The position numbers were made by a program, and so were the translations under genes. Below, piece after piece: positions 1 through 11,809 of a DNA stretch of 64,000 bases (position 1 is its first letter; every line of letters begins with the position of its first letter). Source of the DNA: Silene latifolia (Eukaryota; Streptophyta; Magnoliopsida; Caryophyllales; Caryophyllaceae); assembly GCF_048544455.1 (NCBI RefSeq), contig NC_133537.1, positions 17,607,541 through 17,671,540 of the forward strand, written 5' to 3'. Below the pieces are notes generated by a model, which saw nothing but the letters and a program-made list of their open reading frames with translations, did not search any database and was not told the origin of the DNA.

Positions 1-986
1 TATTAGTCTTTACTTAAAATTTGACACAAAAATAATTTGTAATTGCTCTTGAATAAATCGGTCCAAGAGGGAGTAGTTTTAGTGGTTTTATTTCTCTAAG
101 ATTTTCACAAATAGTAGAGAGAATTAATTTTCTTACACTAGAAAAATTAGGTAGTAAAGATGTGAATAATCAAAGAAAAGCCCATGTCTTTTCTATGTAG
201 AAAACCGGTTGGAGGGGGAAGTAGAGGCCAATGCATGGTCTTGTGTTCTTCTCAAGACAAGACTAGGCATGCATGGCTAGTCATTAGGCTTAATCATTGT
301 GTTTTCTCTTATTAAAATAATCAACACAATTTATCCACTAATACTCCCTCCAATTTTTCGGCACATATAAAATGGAAGATCCATTTTATTTTGTCATTTG
401 TCAATTTTGTCATGTGTCACATGTTACATGACATGTTACACCATAATGTATTTTTAACATATTAAAAATCAACATATTAATAAAATATGTCACATAAAAA
501 ATTCACTAGTAATTCATAATCACTTGTACCAAAATGGTTTATCAAATTATAAATTACAACGTCTTGTATTTATAATAAATTACTCATTCAATATCAATTG
601 TTTCGTAAACAATAATTTTATCTAAGTAACAATTCGATTACTTAGACCGTATCTCATTTAATCAAATTACAATAAGACACGTTAACTTTACTCACAAAAT
701 CACCCGTCAATTTTAAGCAATTTAATTAACTCGTATCGGCATACGATTAATTAAATAATCAATTAAGAGTATTTCCCTATAGGTATGACCTAAGGGGATC
801 AACTGATCACCACCGTCGCACGACAGTAATGTCAAACTCTAGTCAGCCAATCATTACCGATATGTGTGGACCAGTTGACTGTAAAATATTACATCCCACA
901 TGTATTCTTAAAATGAGATTTAAACATGTGATCATCATGATCGACAGTTGTGATCGCATTATTGTCGGAGGACACATATTCCAACG
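1..986 (-). mobile_element. Copia-A 3' LTR (partial, cut by window edge)
   Basis: This is part of a Ty1/copia long terminal repeat read on the minus strand. Its reverse complement follows the copia-B LTR at 59391 block by block: the start GTTGGAATATGTGTCC, the GATCATCATGATCACATG block, the AATTAATTAATT-rich stretch and the CATTTTATC segment before AGCCATGC. The LTR tip at 985-986 reads CG on the minus strand where copia-B has TG. A purine tract at 987-1000 (minus GTGGGAGAT) lies just outside, so this is the 3' LTR of an element whose interior lies to the right. The far end of the LTR is beyond the window. Confidence 0.85.
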
Positions 987-2151
987 ATCTCCCACTTGTC
1001 CTCGACAAGTGTGCGTCACCAATTCTCTTGTCCTATTACTATCTCCCACTCAATGCAAGGTGTCTTTCAGGTCGTACTTGCAAGTGATCATATCGAGAGT
1101 GGTTTCCTCGATCTGGAGAATAACTAATTGACCGGAACTATCTACCATAGATACCTTCCGAGCGTGGCCACGCATTTCCAGTTCATTACTCCTCGAGTGG
1201 CCCTGAGATATTGTTATAACCCTGACAAGGGGGTGGACAATTCCTATCGCACTATTCCCTTCGACTAGCCACAGCCATCATAACCCAAAATATGCCCATT
1301 TGACCCCATTTACGAAGGTCATAGTAACATAAATCAAAGTTAATCTGAAACAGTGCCACCTTAGGCGAACAGTCTTTAGTTAAAAGAATCGACTCATTAG
1401 AATGCTATAGTAGCTCTTGCCACGACCAGGCTATATAAATTTGCCAGAACTCTATAAGCGGTCATTAGGCCCGACAAAGTGTTCCTAACGGTCTGCCTAT
1501 GTGATCGACTTGTCATCTCACATGACTCTATGGCACTTGAACTTGCCATCAATCACATCACACCTAGTCACTTCGAGACGTCACCTCATACAAGTGACTA
1601 TGGGCGAATACCATGTTAATCCGGGTTCACTTTAACGGGGTTCAATATTGTCTCTACAACCCGTTTGGATGTAACAAAGTATAAAAGGAGTTTTCAGATT
1701 TAAAAAACTCGAACGAAAAATGTGATTATCACATATGAATAGTCAATACCTGATTACTACTTCATATTTTTATAATCAATTTTCATCTTATATGTAGTTG
1801 TTCATCTCAATGCAATTGAAATGACATATGACATGACTCATCATGTTAAGCCTATAAGAATGCTTTGGTTAGTAGGTTTTATCAACTTCTTGTACCTTAC
1901 TCAACCTTACTACATTCTCGTTTTCCTTTGTAATGTATACATTTGCATTACAAAACTTTCTGAGTACGTGTCTAGATCCAGTCTAGACATAAGCTCTCTA
2001 GCCTTAGAATAGCTCCCACTATTTTCACAGTGTGCGGGATCCATCCCCTTTCACATCTCATGATTGCAAGTGTACTCAATTTCCGTTGTAAGCATCTCTC
2101 ATTGTTCTTTATTGCCTAGAACGATTCTAACAAATCCATTTCTTAAATAAC
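987..2151 (-). pseudogene. Copia-A 3' interior: polypurine tract and decayed pol tail
   Basis: This is the interior of copia-A between its 3' LTR and the CACTA insertion. The minus-strand purine tract ending next to the LTR (987-1000) is the expected polypurine tract. The rest should be the RNase H end of pol plus 3' untranslated sequence. I see no frame longer than about 100 residues and could not place RNase H motifs with confidence. The stretch is AT-rich and carries many stops on both strands. No host gene is visible. Confidence 0.6.
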
Positions 2152-2179
2152 CACTACTACAAATACAGGCAACCACAAC

Positions 2180-2475
2180 GGCCCTTTAACAACGCTTATT
2201 CACGAAAATCATCAAAACACGTTGTAGAATTTATTCCGCGAATTTTACCAAACTTAATTACAACGGTTATGGGTTGTTAACCGTTGTTATTGGTTTTAAC
2301 AACGGGTCATACTTAAACAACCGTTGTTAATGAAAAAACTAATAACAACGGTTAAATTTTAACCGTTGTTAATGGTTTGGCGCCAAATTAGTGAAAAGTA
2401 ATCACAACGGTTATATTAGAACCCGTTTTTAATAAGTCTTAACAACGGTTGTAGACTCAATAACCGTTGTTATTA
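2180..2475 (+). repeat. CACTA 5' subterminal motif array (ACAACGG / CCGTTGT)
   Basis: About twelve copies of ACAACGG(T/G) and its inverse lie here, mostly as alternating head-to-head pairs separated by 8-20 AT-rich bases. In En/Spm such subterminal arrays bind the element's own DNA-binding protein (TnpA), which cuts and represses through them. That role is inferred here from position and repetition. The array lies directly upstream of the pyrimidine-rich leader of the tnp2 gene. Confidence 0.85.
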
Positions 2476-2817
2476 ATATTATGAAAATCTTAAGAAAAAC
2501 ATATTGCTTTATTCTGCTATACGCTACAAACACAAACACAAGCTAATACTGCTACTATATCATCCTCCATTCCTCCCTGATCGTCTCTCTGTCTTCATCT
2601 CCGTCACTGTTGTCACGTCTTCTCTCCCTCATCGCGCGTGTTTATCAATCAGGTATATATATGTTTCTTAGCAACGCTTATAACTAGATATAGGATTTTT
2701 TGGGTTATTATCCAATTTGTTGATAATTTAGCTTAATTGCTTTCCTGAATTTCGTTTATTTGTTTGCCTATTATTGTATTTTCTGAATTAGTTGCCTATT
2801 ATTACGAATGTAGAATA

Positions 2818-5800
2818 ATGACTCGAACTTGGATGATTGATGCAAATATGAGTGACCGCACCTACAAGGATGGTTTAGCTGAATTTTATGAATTCGTTTC
2901 GAACAATTTGAAAGGTTCTTCTAGTATTGCATGTCCTTGTGAAAGATGTGGTAATATTAGCTATATGGCTTTTATGGACGTTAAAATACACCTAGAAAAG
3001 TGGAGATTTAGTCGATCCTATACACTTTGGATTTTTCATGGGGAATCATTAGAGGAAGAGAATAACTCTAAAGAAGATGATGTTGAGGTACACGAAAGGC
3101 TAACCGATGATCCTGAGTTTGCCGAGTTTTTGAGTTGGAAGAGTTGGAAGTAGAGAAGTTGAATGTTGGGTCTATAGATAATGAAGAGAATGATGATGAG
3201 TCCATTGCTTTTGAAGATGTAGGTGATGACACTAGTAATTGGGATGACCTTAACAACATGTATGAGAAGTTGTGTGAGTCTGAAGCACCTCTGTATCCTG
3301 GTTGTAAGTTCACAAAAATGTCGGTTGTGGTGAAGTTGTATAATATCAAGGGGGCAAATGGGGTGAGTGACACGTGTTTCACTAGTTTTTTAGCCTTGAT
3401 AAAGGAGTTGCTTCTTGATGGTAATGTTCTACCTGTTAAGACATATGAGGCGAAAAATCTAATAAGAGGAGTGGGTATGAAATATGAGAAAATACATGCA
3501 TGTCCAAATGATTGCATATTGTATCGGAAATTATATCAAAACTTAACCAATTGCCCTAAATGTTTGGAGTGGCGTTATAAGGATAAGGAAGGGATCCGGC
3601 TAAGGTGTTGTGGTATTTTCCATTGATACCAAGAGTCATAAGGATTTATGCGAATCCCGATGATGCAAAAATGTTAACTTGGCATGAAACAGGAAGAATA
3701 AATGATGGAAAGCTAAGACACCCGGCAGATGGTAAGCAATGGAAATCGTTCGACGCTAAGTATCCCGAGTTCGGCAATGAACCTAGAAACTTACGTCTAG
3801 CGCTCGTCCATCGATGGAATGAACCCACACGGAAACATGAGTAGCCAACATAGTACTTGGCCAGTAGTGTTGGCTATTTATAACTTACCTCCATATGTGT
3901 GCATGAAAAGAAAGTATTTGATGTTGTCGTTGTTAATTTCCGGCCCTAAACAACCCGGAAATGATATAGATGTATATTTGGAACCTCTTCTAGATGATTT
4001 GCGATTGTTGTGGGATAGTGGGATAGAAGTATTTGATGCATATAAGAACGAAACTTTCAATTTGAGAGCGATGTTATTGTGTACAATAACTGACTATCCG
4101 GCTTATGGCGACCTTTCTGGGCACACAGTTCATGGGAAAGAGGCTTGTCCATTGTGTGGGGAGGATATCGAGTCTGAATACTTGAAGTCTTCTCGTAAGT
4201 ATGTGTATATGGGAAATAGGAGGTTCTTGTCTCATGACCATTGTTATCGCAAGATGCAGAAAGCATTCAATGGAAGACAAGAACTTCGTCAACCTCCTAG
4301 AATTTTGAGTGGGCATGAAGTTTATCAGAAAGTAAAGCATATTGAGATAGATTATGGGAAGAAGAGCGGCTCTAAATTGTCTACTCGTGGGTATAAGAAA
4401 AGATCCATATTTTTTGATAAACTTCCATATTGGCTGACGACTGGAGGTCGTGCATTGCCTCGATTTCATGCACATTGAGAAAAATGTCTGTGATAATATT
4501 ATAAATACCCTTCTGAATGTTCCTGGTAAAACAAAGGATAACGCCGCAGCTAGGGAAGATATGAAAATGATGGGTATTAGGCTAGAGTTGGCACCACAGA
4601 AGAGAGGTAATCGTACATTTTTACCGCCAGCAGCTTTTACCCTTTCACGGAATGAGAGAAAAGAGTTATGTGCATGCTTGAATGGAATTAAAGTGCCACA
4701 TGGTTATTCGTCGAACATCAAAAGCCTAGTGTCGATGCAAGACCTAAAACTCATCGGGTTAAAGTCACATGATTGTCACACTTTGATGCAACAATTACTA
4801 CCTGTGGCTATTCGTTCCATTTTACCTGAAAAGGTAAGATATGCTATAACTAGATTCTGTCTCTTCTTCCAGTCCATATGCGAGAAAGTCATCGATCCCG
4901 ATGACGCGGATTCATTGCAGGACCTCGTTGTAACCTCTCTTTGTCAGTTGGAAATGTATTTTTCACCCTCTTTCTTCACTATCATGATTCATCTGACCAT
5001 TCACTTGGTTAGGGAGATTTTGTACCTTGGGCCCGTGTACTTGAGATACCAGTATCCTTTCGAAAGATTGATGAAAGTCTACAAGGACTATACATCTAAT
5101 CGGTATCGTCCGGAAGGTTGTATTGCTGAACGCGCTATTTTAGACGAAGCTCTTTCATATTGTTACGCTCATCTCTCCCCTAAGGAGTTGATTGGCGTTC
5201 CTAAGAATCGTCATAGTGACTGGATGACCGGAAAAGGTATTAGGGGCCGGGTTGAAAAAATTGTGACACGTGAAATGTTGCATTTAGCACACATGTATGT
5301 GCTAAACAACGAAGATGAGGTGCAACCTTATATTCAACAACACAAAGATGAGCTCAAATACGATCACCAAAACAAGACCGAGAAGTGGATTGCGAACGAG
5401 CATACGAAGACGTTTCCGGAGTGGTTTAGGAATATTGTCTTACGATGTACTTGATCAAACTGGTGATGACATCTCTCCTAGGTTACTACGTCTTGGTTTA
5501 GGTCCAAATGCCAGGGTCACCTTTTACAACAGTTTTGCCATTAATGGATATACTTTTTACACCCGCGAGCAAGATGAGGTGAGCACAATGCAAAATAGTG
5601 GTGTGAGTTCTGAATTTGAGGCAATGCACTTTGCTACTTCAAAAGATAAAAAGCCTATTTGGGGAAAATGCCTTTATTATGGTGTTATTCAAGAAATATT
5701 GGTACTAGATTACATTGATTTCACAATGCCTTTGTTTCGATGTAACTGGGTTGATAACAACATCCATTGTGTCCGAAAGGATAAGATGGGATTTACGTTG

Positions 5801-6130
5801 GTCAATCTGGGTAAGGTTGGCAATAATAAGGATGATCCTTTCATAATGGCATCCCAAGCTAAACAAGTGTTCTATGTCACCGATCCTATGGATAAGAAGT
5901 GGTCTGTTGTACTGTCTATAAGGAAAAGAAGGAGTAGTCCATCCGATAATGATGATGATGATCAGGATGTCGTTTTTGAGGGAATGGATCAGTCTACCAC
6001 TGTATCTTATTTCGACGATGTTGACACTGATCATGAGGACACTGAAAGCATCTATATGCGTGATGACCATAGTGAAGGTATTTGGGTTAACGAAGAAACT
6101 ATGACATCCAAGAAACGTCCCCGATCCTGA
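2818..6130 (+). pseudogene. CACTA tnp2-type transposase (TNPD-like), frameshifted
   Basis: This encodes the large CACTA transposase thought to cut the element ends. The ATG at 2818 follows a leader intron with donor GT at 2653 and acceptor TAG ending at 2813. Order of parts: a transposon-associated cysteine domain (2818-3060, CPCERCGN), the tnp2 core (about 3230-4700; YPGCKFTKMS, CPNDCILY, LRHPADGKQWK, PLCGED, CLDFMHIEKNVCDN), a DUF4218-like part (about 4800-5440; YPFERLMKVYK) and a DUF4216-like part (about 5500-5900; VTFYNSFAINGYTF, VDYIDF-like), then an acidic tail. Family motifs run through all three frames, with single-base shifts near 3145, 3610, 3825, 4440 and 5440. The product is therefore broken unless some shifts are consensus errors. 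Confidence 0.85.
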
Positions 6131-6299
6131 GATAGTTCATCGGGACACATACAAAGATATGCATGCATCTTTGGTGTAAGTTGTCTTATTTTCTTGATCT
6201 TATTATTAGATGTGGATCTTTGGTGTTGAAATTCTTGAATAATGTATTGTTACAGTTTGGACCGTAATAGAATTACGTAATTTTTTTAAAAAAAGAGGT

Positions 6300-6545
6300 T
6301 CAACAATAACAACGGTTATATTTAAATTACCCGTTGTTAATACTTTCAACAACGGGTGTAGTACCTCTACCCGTTGTAATTATTTTTTTGACATATTTCA
6401 TTTTGGCGCAAATTTGGTGAAAATATATTACAACGGGTATATTTTAACCGTTGTAATAAACTTTTGACAACGGTTTACTTTTATTGACCCGTTGTTATTA
6501 ACATATAACAACGGTTCTTCTTTGAGCACCCGTTGTCAATAGTTT
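6300..6545 (+). repeat. Internal copy of the CACTA subterminal motif array
   Basis: Ten copies of ACAACGG and CCGTTGT in alternating orientation lie between the two CACTA genes, more than 4 kb from either end. Spacing and AT-rich filler match the terminal arrays. Directly after it comes a second pyrimidine-rich leader with an intron (donor GT at 6762, acceptor TAG ending at 7011) that leads into the second gene. The array is therefore in a promoter position for gene 2, as the 5' array is for gene 1. Confidence 0.85.
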
Positions 6546-7018
6546 GTCTTAATAAAAAACTAATATAGAAACCCATACAGCATGCCATACACAAACACAC
6601 ACAACATTATTATTAGTTCAACCGTTGGTATCCTGAGTTAATTCTCCTCTCTTCCTCGCTTTTTACATTCTCGTCGCCGGCCGTCGCCCAGTTTCCGAAG
6701 CCCAGATTCCGTTGCCTTCCCTTATCATCCTGCTCGTTCTCTTTATCATCATCATCAACAGGTATGTTACTTTAATTTTGTGTTTCGTCATTAGGGTTTT
6801 AAGACGATCATCTTGTTTCTTTTTCATGCATCTGTTTGTTTTTCGTCTTCTTTGTTATCTTTATCATCCCGCATCATCTACTTTACTCCTCTTATCAGGG
6901 TTTAGGATTTTAGAAGCTCAATCTGTTAGGGTTTAGGGTTTTAGATAATACTCTGCATGTACGTTGTTAAGTTGTTCATTTCCAGCTATATCATTGATAT
7001 TTGGGTTTTAGGATTATC

Positions 7019-9420
7019 ATGGGTGAAAAACGTAAAAGAAGTCAAAAGAATAATGAGCCTGGTGATAATAAGCCTGGTGAGAGGGGTGCTACGAAGTGCA
7101 AGAAAGTCCTTGCAACTATAGCCGCTAAAATTGCCCAAATAACATGGAGTGAGATGGGTTTCCCTCTTTGGTCCAAATGCGGGTCTTTTCTCAGTTGGAT
7201 TGGTGCTTGCACAAGACAGTTTGTGCCTATCCATTTAGATGATGTTAGAACTTTGAATCCAAAATTGGCGGAGTTATACTTGGCTCGTGTAAAGGAAGGC
7301 TTTATTATACCCGATAAAAGCCATGATGAGTATTTAATGCATAAGGCAGCGGATGTCCACAGGCAGTGGAAGTGTGGCGTTGCTAGGGATTGGTTGTATG
7401 TGGACAAGGCAACGGGGGAGATGCGTAAGAGCCCACCGGAAAACAAGTGTCCCACCATCAAGCAGGAAGAATGGGATCTTTTCAAAAAGATGAGAACTAC
7501 CGAGAAGTTTCGTGTTAAATATCCTCGCCTTTTAACGATTTACCTATCATTTTTTTAATTAATGAGTCCTTTATATAATCTTTTTATTATCTCATCTACT
7601 TGCGCTTTTATATAATTATTTGAAGGCCGTTAGCAAAAGAAATCGTGCTAACATTTCATGCAAGAAGGGGAAATTCTATGGTTCTCGAGGCGGTTACAAA
7701 AAGATAGAAGAGGACCTCGTAATTAGCATGCATTATTGCCCTGTGAGACTTTATTTTTTTAATCACACTTGGACTTGCATTGATACACATTTACGTGTAT
7801 AAATGTTACCATGTTAATGTGTAGGTGGCAAAGGGAGTGAAAGAGGTGGATCGGCATGTAACTTATAAACATGGGCACACGCCTAAAGGATCCCGGTCGC
7901 CGCATGACAAATACGATGTGGAAGTTTTGGCCAACATAGTAAGCATTATTTTATTAAGACGAGTTCATTACTAACTTTATTATTTTAGTCACAAATATAA
8001 TTTGAAGTTTATTTAATATATTATAGGATAACGTATTGAAAGAGGTAGAAGAAGGGAAATTTACTCCCAGTGGTCGTAATGACGTTCTTGCTAGAGCGAT
8101 CGGCCGACCCGAACATCCAGGTCGTTTGAGGGGCGTCCCGTTACAGGTTGGAGTAACGAAATATTATGGGAAAACTGCCCAGATAAAGAAGAAAAGGAAG
8201 ACTAAGTCTGAGAACGCTGACATGGTAACATTTATTCTATTATTTTCATTTAAGTTCAATTCACATGTTATTGTTGGGATAAAAGTTCTTTGACACATTA
8301 CATTCTTGGCAAGCAGCTTGATTAATGGCATCCGTACTACTAAAGCTGAATGGAGGTAAGCTTTCCGAAGAAGAAGTGAAGATGATGGAGGATGTCATTT
8401 CTAAAGGGGGTAATAATAAGGTACAACAGATTGGTGAAGAGGCCGCTACTACCTTGGCAATACATGAGAAGGAAGTATCGGTCAACGAGATTCAGAAAGA
8501 TCAGGTACCTAATAATGCTTCTGAAGTTGTAACAACTAAAGCCGATCAGGTACCTAATACTTCCTTATTTTTCTTTTGTTTTTTTTTTTTTTTGAGTAAG
8601 ATCGGGGGTGTGTTCCTTTGCTAACTTCCGACATGGTGCCATTGAATTGGTTAATTTTATTAGGTAAATAATGGGTCCGAAAAGGAGATGCAACTTGAGA
8701 AGACGGCTGATGGAAAACAAAGATACATCCCCTTCAAGTCGGTTCCTGTTTTCAGAAGGTATGCATGAAGTGTTTAATTAGTTAAATTTATATGAATTTG
8801 AAGTTTGTGCAAAAATCGGCCCGAGATAGAAAGCGTTTTTGCAAAATCTTTTGAATCTTTCAAGCGTTTTTGCAAAGATATAATAATGTATGTATGTGTA
8901 TATTCTTCAGGCCGTAAACAAGAGGCCAGTTATTCTTGTTGACCCTAATAGAATCGAAAAGCCACATGTGCGTGTTGGCCGGGGTCTCGTAGAAAACAAA
9001 TCTGCAGCAATGAAAGCGTAGTTCATGGCGAAAAACTTTTGCCGAATCATAGAATAGTAGAGATAACTACAGTCAATCCAGGCCATGAAAAATTTCAACG
9101 CCTGTCCCGATTCGTGACGACATTACCATTTGGGGGAGATGCGCTTGGAAGTTTCATCCAATGGCCTCGATACTCACATCTACTTGGCGAAGATATCTCC
9201 GCCGCCTCCTCCTTTGAGCGGCGGAAAGCGTTGGGGTTAGAAGAAATACCTTTATATATATATATATGTGTTACATTTTTAATTGTTGAATGTTTTTATA
9301 TGTTAAATTTATATGTTATTTTTTTTTTGTAGGGAACAAAAAAGGCGGCTTTGGCGGATAAGCCTAAGTCCACAGACATGCCAACGACCTCGACTTCACA
9401 ACAACTTGATGAGGTATGTA
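7019..9420 (+). CDS. CACTA second gene, 5' exons: Transposase_24-like (Ptta/En/Spm) protein
   Basis: This is the TNPA-position gene. ATG 7019 lies 8 bases after a leader-intron acceptor. Exon 7019-7513 encodes a basic N-terminus then a Ptta/En/Spm-type domain (FIIPDKSHDEYLMHKAADV, CPTIKQEEWDLF). Following exons that keep phase: 7626-7718 (KRNRANISCKKGKFYGSRGG), 7825-7938 and 8027-8224 (RNDVLARAIGRPEHPGR). The next frame, 8325-8504, is preceded by an in-frame stop, so an indel or unseen splice is needed. Further exon-like blocks lie at 8665-8758, 8911-9019 and 9333-9414. The family is thought to bind the subterminal repeats. Splice sites are by eye, and the 7513 donor (GTTAAA) is weak. Confidence 0.7.
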
Positions 9421-9639
9421 TTTAATTAACTTCTCCATTTTTTTAAAAATTAACCTCGCTCCCTTTATTTATATTTTGTCTGTATTTATAAAAAGCATGG
9501 TAATTTTGTGTAGGGGACAAAATCAAAGACTCATTCTTTCCGGACGAGAAAGTTATTAGGACTTTAAACTCCACACAATATAAAGGGAAGGATTACATGC
9601 AAAAAGTAAGAACGGTGACGATGAAGAGATCGCATGAGG

Positions 9640-10942
9640 AGGTGGCCATCGCATAGCCACCGAGCAATTGATAGTTATTCCGCTCGAAGAGGATATTCTA
9701 GGGAGTGAGCGCAAGCACATGTATCATGGGATGTGCTAGCCGTATGGGCTGGCCTAGACCAGATTGATGTCCAACACATATTTGTTTGGATGAAGTAAGT
9801 TTCTTAATAAATAATTTCATAGTCTAATATTCTGACTACTAGATAGTGTTTTAAATACCGGAATTAATACCGTAATAATGTAGGATATTGAAATTGAGAG
9901 TGATCCCCGAGAAGAATATTCCATCTGATCTATACGGATTCCTGTGCCCCTATGTTTTATCTTTATTTATTCCGGATTTCACGTTCGAACAACGGGTAAA
10001 TTATATTGCTCTGCAATTGGCGACAACCAAGAAGCTGATTTTTGGCGCTTATAATGAAAAAGGGTAATAAACAAATTAATATTACGTTTCCCCCTACAAT
10101 TGCATTTTCATACCTAATATATGTACTTGTTATTAATAATGATGATGTCTCTTGATGTAGGACTCATTGGGTGCTAGCAGCCATCATGCCGACAAGGAAT
10201 AAAGTTTTTCGGTTGGACTCTTTACATCATCAACCAAGCGAGACTTTTAAGCACTTGATTAATATGTAAGTTTATAATACTGATTTATTTATAATAACAT
10301 TTTCATTTTTTATTTATAGAAAAAAGCTCTTTCATATTTTTGCCCCTAAAAAAATTAGTTTCTGCCTCCTTTTTTATTTTTTAAAAATAGGGCCTTTAAG
10401 AAGAAAAGAGCAAACGAGCAGGATCAACCCACGGAAGATTCGATGTTGGCCCCGAATTTATTACGATAATGTGGGTACGTGCTCAAATACAATAACATTA
10501 AGTGCAAAATCTGTGTTTAATACTAATTAATACAATACCTAAAGTTCAAGATTCTGATGTGAGCCTTCTCTCGTCTGTTTTTTTATGTAATAATAGGCCC
10601 CTCGCCAGCCAGTAAGCATACAATGTGGATACTACGCTTGTCGGTTCATGTTGGAGATTATTAGGCGAAGATATCTCGTTATTCAGAAAAGGTTAGTAAT
10701 AATTTAAACATGTGTTTATTACTTTTTTTAAATTAGAGCTAATGTTGTCTTGCTTGTTGCTATATATACCATGATGTTGCTAATGTTGTCTTGCTTGCTG
10801 CTATATATACCATAATGTCTTCTCTTTGTTTTTGCCGCAGTATGCAATCAACCAGTCACAACAGATTGAGCAGTACTCAAGTGTAGATATAGACGAGGTA
10901 AGAGACATGTGGGGCAACTACGTCTTAGAATATATTAGCTAG
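9640..10942 (+). CDS. CACTA second gene, 3' exons: Ulp1/C48-like cysteine protease domain
   Basis: Exons by eye: about 9640-9795, 9884-10063, 10161-10265, 10391-10474, 10597-10691 and 10841-10942 (stop TAG). Together they show the order of a Ulp1-type peptidase: catalytic His in THWVLAAIMP (10161 on), Asp in FRLDSLHH, then Gln and Cys in SIQCGYYACRFM (10620-10655), and a closing segment VDIDEVRDMWGNYVL. Ulp1/SENP enzymes remove SUMO, and some plant CACTA and MULE elements carry such domains. The exon at 10391 meets a stop near 10468, so one lesion is likely. The catalytic residues themselves are retained. A host gene is unlikely because the exons lie within the CACTA ends. Confidence 0.72.
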
Positions 10943-11037
10943 AAATGCATATACTCAGAGTTTAGATCAACTTATTAGTAAATTTTTTGTTGAAGTTAGG
11001 GAATGATTAGTTCATATGTAAATTCAACTCCTTGTAA

Positions 11038-11149
<112 letters not shown>

Positions 11150-11289
11150 CAGCTGCTGTTGTGGTTGAATTCACAATCTATTGAGTTCTGATGAACCCAG
11201 CTGTGATTTATGCTGGTGCTGTTGACATATGCAGGTTTTTGAATGATATGGCATGAAACAAATTTATTTTTTCAAAACATTAGGAGTTT

Positions 11290-11806
11290 GTAATAAAAAC
11301 GGTTACTAAAAAAAAACCGTTGTGAATACCTTTCACAACGGTTAATAAAAATAACACCGTTGTGAATGACATTCACAAATACCCGCGCATAATATTCAAC
11401 AACAGGTTTTAATCAAGAACCGTTGTTAAAAGTCTTCACAATTTTGGAGGTAAAATTACAACAACGGGTATTAAACAAAGAACCGTTGTTACTAAAAATT
11501 TCAACAACGGGTATGTACCATAAACCCGTTGTCAAAAGACTTCACAATTTTGGAGGGAAAGTTACAACAACGGTTATACATACGACAACCGTTGTTATAT
11601 TATTCCCTCCAAAATTTTGAAACACTTTCCACAACGGTGAACACCCAACAACAACGGCTTTTAACCGTGGTGAATACTTTAGACAACGGTTTCACTAAAT
11701 AAGCAAACCGTTGTAAATACCTTCTACAACGGCCGCTTTAACAACGTCCGCTTTTTTATTTTACAACGGTTTTTACCCGTTGTTATAGGCTGTATCTGTA
11801 GTAGTG
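11290..11806 (+). repeat. CACTA 3' subterminal motif array and terminal inverted repeat
   Basis: More than twenty ACAACGG or CCGTTGT units lie here in alternating orientation, ending in the terminal inverted repeat at about 11790-11806. It is the longest of the three arrays in the element. Units often occur as inverted pairs around short AT spacers. Confidence 0.88.
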
Positions 11807-11809
11807 AAC

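Noticed and set aside
9640-10942. Ulp1-like exons as a host SUMO protease gene
   Set aside because: They sit inside the CACTA ends, downstream of its Transposase_24-like exons, and end before its 3' subterminal array.
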